Of a stretch of 64,000 nt of DNA, positions 62,208 to 64,000 are shown piece after piece. The first letter of the stretch is position 1. Each line of letters begins with the position of its first letter. Position numbers and translations under genes: made by a program. Where the stretch lies: contig NZ_CP011452.2 in the NCBI RefSeq assembly GCF_001008165.2, forward strand, positions 1,550,001 through 1,614,000, written 5' to 3'. Under the pieces are notes generated by a model. The model was not told where the DNA came from, did not search any database, and was given only the letters and a program-made list of their open reading frames with translations. Source of the DNA: Croceibacterium atlanticum. Lineage in GTDB: Bacteria; Pseudomonadota; Alphaproteobacteria; Sphingomonadales; Sphingomonadaceae.

Positions 62208-64000
62208 CTAGCGCATGGCGACGTATCGCCCCGGCGCATCCTCTATCACCCGGTCGCCCCGGCCGCCCGGTTTGCGCTTGCCGGTAGCGGGGACGCGCTT
62301 GCCGTCCAGCAACTCGAGCCAGCCGATCCAGTCGGTCCACCAGCTGCCGGGATGCTCCGTCGCTCCCTCCACGAAATCGCCCAGGTTTTCGGCAGAGGAA
62401 TCGCCAATCCAGTATTGGTATTTCCCCGCAGCCGGGGGGTTCACCACACCGGCGATATGGCCGCTGCCCGCCAGCACGAAACGCGCCGGGCCGGAAAGAT
62501 GCGACAACATGCGGAACACGCTTTCCGGCGGGGCGATGTGATCTTCCCGCCCGGCCTGGACATAGACCGGCGTCTTGATCAGCGTCAGGTCGATCGGCGT
62601 GCCGTCGCCCGACAGCGAATCCTTTTCGGCCAGCCTGTTGTCGCGATAGAGATCGCGCAGATAGGATTCGTGCCACTTTGCCGGCAGATTGGTGACATCA
62701 CCATTCCAGTGCAGCAGGTCGAAGGCCGGATAATCCTCCCCCAGCAGATAGTGGTTGACCACGTAGTTCCAGATCAGGTCCGTGCCGCGCAGCAGGTTGA
62801 AGGTCGCCGCCATGTAACGGCCATCCAGATAGCCGCCCTTGCTTGCCTGCCGGATCAGTTCCAGCTGCTTGTCATCAATGAAGGCGCGCAATTCGCCGGC
62901 CCGTTCAAAATCGACCTGCGCCGTCAGGAATGTGGCGCTGGCGACATGATCCGCCTTCCCGCGCCGGGCGAGGATCGCGAGGGTGGCGGCCAGCGTCGTG
63001 CCCGCTACGCAATAGCCGACCGTGTGCACGCTCGGCACTTTCAGCCTTTGGCGCACCAGTTCGATCACTTCCATCTGCGCGCGGATATAATCGTCCCAGG
63101 TGATGTGGGCGAGGCTGGCATCGGCGGATCGCCAGCTGACCACGAACACGCTCAGCCCCTGATCCACCGCCCAGCGGACGAAGCTCTTCTTCGGATTGAG
63201 ATCGAGGATGTAGAAACGGTTGATCCAGGGCGGGAAGATCACCAGCGGCGTTTCGATCACCTCATCCGTGGTGGGCGAATACTGGATCAGCTGGAACAGT
63301 TCGGTTTCATGCACGACCTTGCCCGGTGTGCAGGCGATATTCTCGCCCAGGCGGAAAGCGCCGGAATCGGTATGGGTCAGCTGGCCCTTTTCCAGATCGG
63401 CGGCCAGCCGTTCCATCCCCCTGGCCAGGTTTTCGCCCTGCGTGTCAATCGTGCGTTCCAGCACCAGCGGGTTCATCAGCGGGAAATTGGCCGGGCTCAT
63501 CGCGTCCAGCACGCTGCGGGTCGCGAAGCGCAACTGGTCCCGCTCCTGCTCGTCCAGCCCTTCCACCTGGTCCACCGCTTCACTGATCCGTTCGGCCAGC
63601 AGCAGATAGGTCTGGTGGATCAGGGCGAAGACCGGCCTTTCGCGCCATTCGGGCGCAGCGAAACGGCGGTCCTTGCGCGGCAGGTCCAGCGGCTGGGCCG
63701 GGGCGCCGCCTTCACCGCCTTCTTCGAACCGGGCGAGTATATCCTCCCACAAGGCCATGCCTTCTTCGAAGATCTGCCGCTGGCGTTCGGGATCGAGCAG
63801 CGGCATCTGCTGATACCAGCCCTGCATCAGCCCCATCCATTGCGCGGGATCGACGAAAAAGGGCAGCGGCGATTCGGGCGTCTGCTGGTTGCGGTGGAAT
63901 TCTTCCCACATCTGCTGGATGCGCATGGCGGAGGCGCCCCAATCGGCCAGCACCTCGTCCCCCGGCACGGCTTCCGCGGCTTCGGGAAGGAAGGTTTCCA
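62208..64000 (-). CDS. phaC: class I poly(3-hydroxyalkanoate) synthase PhaC (5' end at window edge)
   Basis: At least 597 residues. It polymerises 3-hydroxyacyl-CoA into PHA at the granule surface. VIFPPWINRFYILDLNPKKSFVRW, the lipase-like box GYCVAGT with the active-site Cys, catalytic Asp in AGREDHIAPPES and His in AGSGHIAGVVNPP are all present. The frame is open to the end of the window; bases 63999-64000 (reading TG) may be the last two of the start codon, giving METFLPEA. A GTG at 63968 is less likely. Divergent from no gene here; the phasin lies downstream on the same strand. Confidence 0.95.
   Translation of the reverse strand, partial: ETFLPEAAEAVPGDEVLADWGASAMRIQQMWEEFHRNQQTPESPLPFFVDPAQWMGLMQGWYQQMPLLDPERQRQIFEEGMALWEDILARFEEGGEGGAPAQPLDLPRKDRRFAAPEWRERPVFALIHQTYLLLAERISEAVDQVEGLDEQERDQLRFATRSVLDAMSPANFPLMNPLVLERTIDTQGENLARGMERLAADLEKGQLTHTDSGAFRLGENIACTPGKVVHETELFQLIQYSPTTDEVIETPLVIFPPWINRFYILDLNPKKSFVRWAVDQGLSVFVVSWRSADASLAHITWDDYIRAQMEVIELVRQRLKVPSVHTVGYCVAGTTLAATLAILARRGKADHVASATFLTAQVDFERAGELRAFIDDKQLELIRQASKGGYLDGRYMAATFNLLRGTDLIWNYVVNHYLLGEDYPAFDLLHWNGDVTNLPAKWHESYLRDLYRDNRLAEKDSLSGDGTPIDLTLIKTPVYVQAGREDHIAPPESVFRMLSHLSGPARFVLAGSGHIAGVVNPPAAGKYQYWIGDSSAENLGDFVEGATEHPGSWWTDWIGWLELLDGKRVPATGKRKPGGRGDRVIEDAPGRYVAMR

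Overview
The window looks like chromosomal DNA of a high-GC alphaproteobacterium of the order Sphingomonadales (Sphingomonadaceae or Erythrobacteraceae). The pointers are a complete Entner-Doudoroff operon, two large TonB-dependent receptors, a PhyR general-stress regulator, class I polyhydroxyalkanoate (PHA) synthase with a phasin, DUF1465 and YdcH-type small proteins, and dense packing with many 1-11 bp gene overlaps and GTG/TTG starts. I saw no rRNA, tRNA, CRISPR, insertion sequence or prophage.

Layout. 1-2006: a molybdenum-hydroxylase FAD and 2Fe-2S subunit pair, then a DUF1989 protein overlapping a YqcI/YcgG (GntA-like) heme hydroxylase homologue. 2223-7005: small membrane and lipoproteins, then a surface-modification patch (pyruvyl transferase and two sulfotransferases), the first part of it AT-richer. 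7167-12719: housekeeping (serS, surE, a K+ channel, rimO). 13164-18524: a 1111-residue TonB receptor, a frameshifted secreted-protein gene, a YjbQ protein and a transglutaminase. 18619-26245: zwf-edd-glk-eda plus a strongly divergent PEP-carboxylase homologue, overlapping or nearly so. 26300-37486: L,D-transpeptidase, then tilS, cpoB, a RodZ-like gene and ptsP on the minus strand, two divergent YdcH genes, DUF1465, and an MBL-DUF4230-nadA operon followed by DUF2254. 37584-42048: transporter, CitE-like lyase, lipB, membrane protein, methyltransferase.

42174-53627 is an accessory catabolic locus. A minus-strand trio (class II aldolase, orphan 2Fe-2S protein, ArsC) diverges from VOC protein, MFS transporter, AraC regulator, TonB receptor, two tandem dihydroxyacetophenone-dioxygenase-like cupins, an SDR and two zinc alcohol dehydrogenases. 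The set covers uptake, alcohol/ketone oxidation and oxygenolytic C-C cleavage of an unknown, probably aromatic, compound.

53659-55646 holds a ModE-like regulator, phyR with a near-perfect EcfG-type promoter, and a single-domain response regulator. Between the last two, on the plus strand, lies the best candidate for something undescribed: an about 92-nt intergenic RNA gene with an EcfG-like promoter, a hairpin presenting a C-rich loop, and a strong intrinsic terminator. This architecture recalls the stress sRNA GsrN of Caulobacter. The window ends with an acyl-CoA N-acyltransferase-like protein, a fatty acid desaturase, lptG/lptF, clpS, and a PHA pair (a phasin with a histone-like N-terminus, and phaC). 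A consensus promoter flanked by TGC-type dyads lies in front of the phasin.
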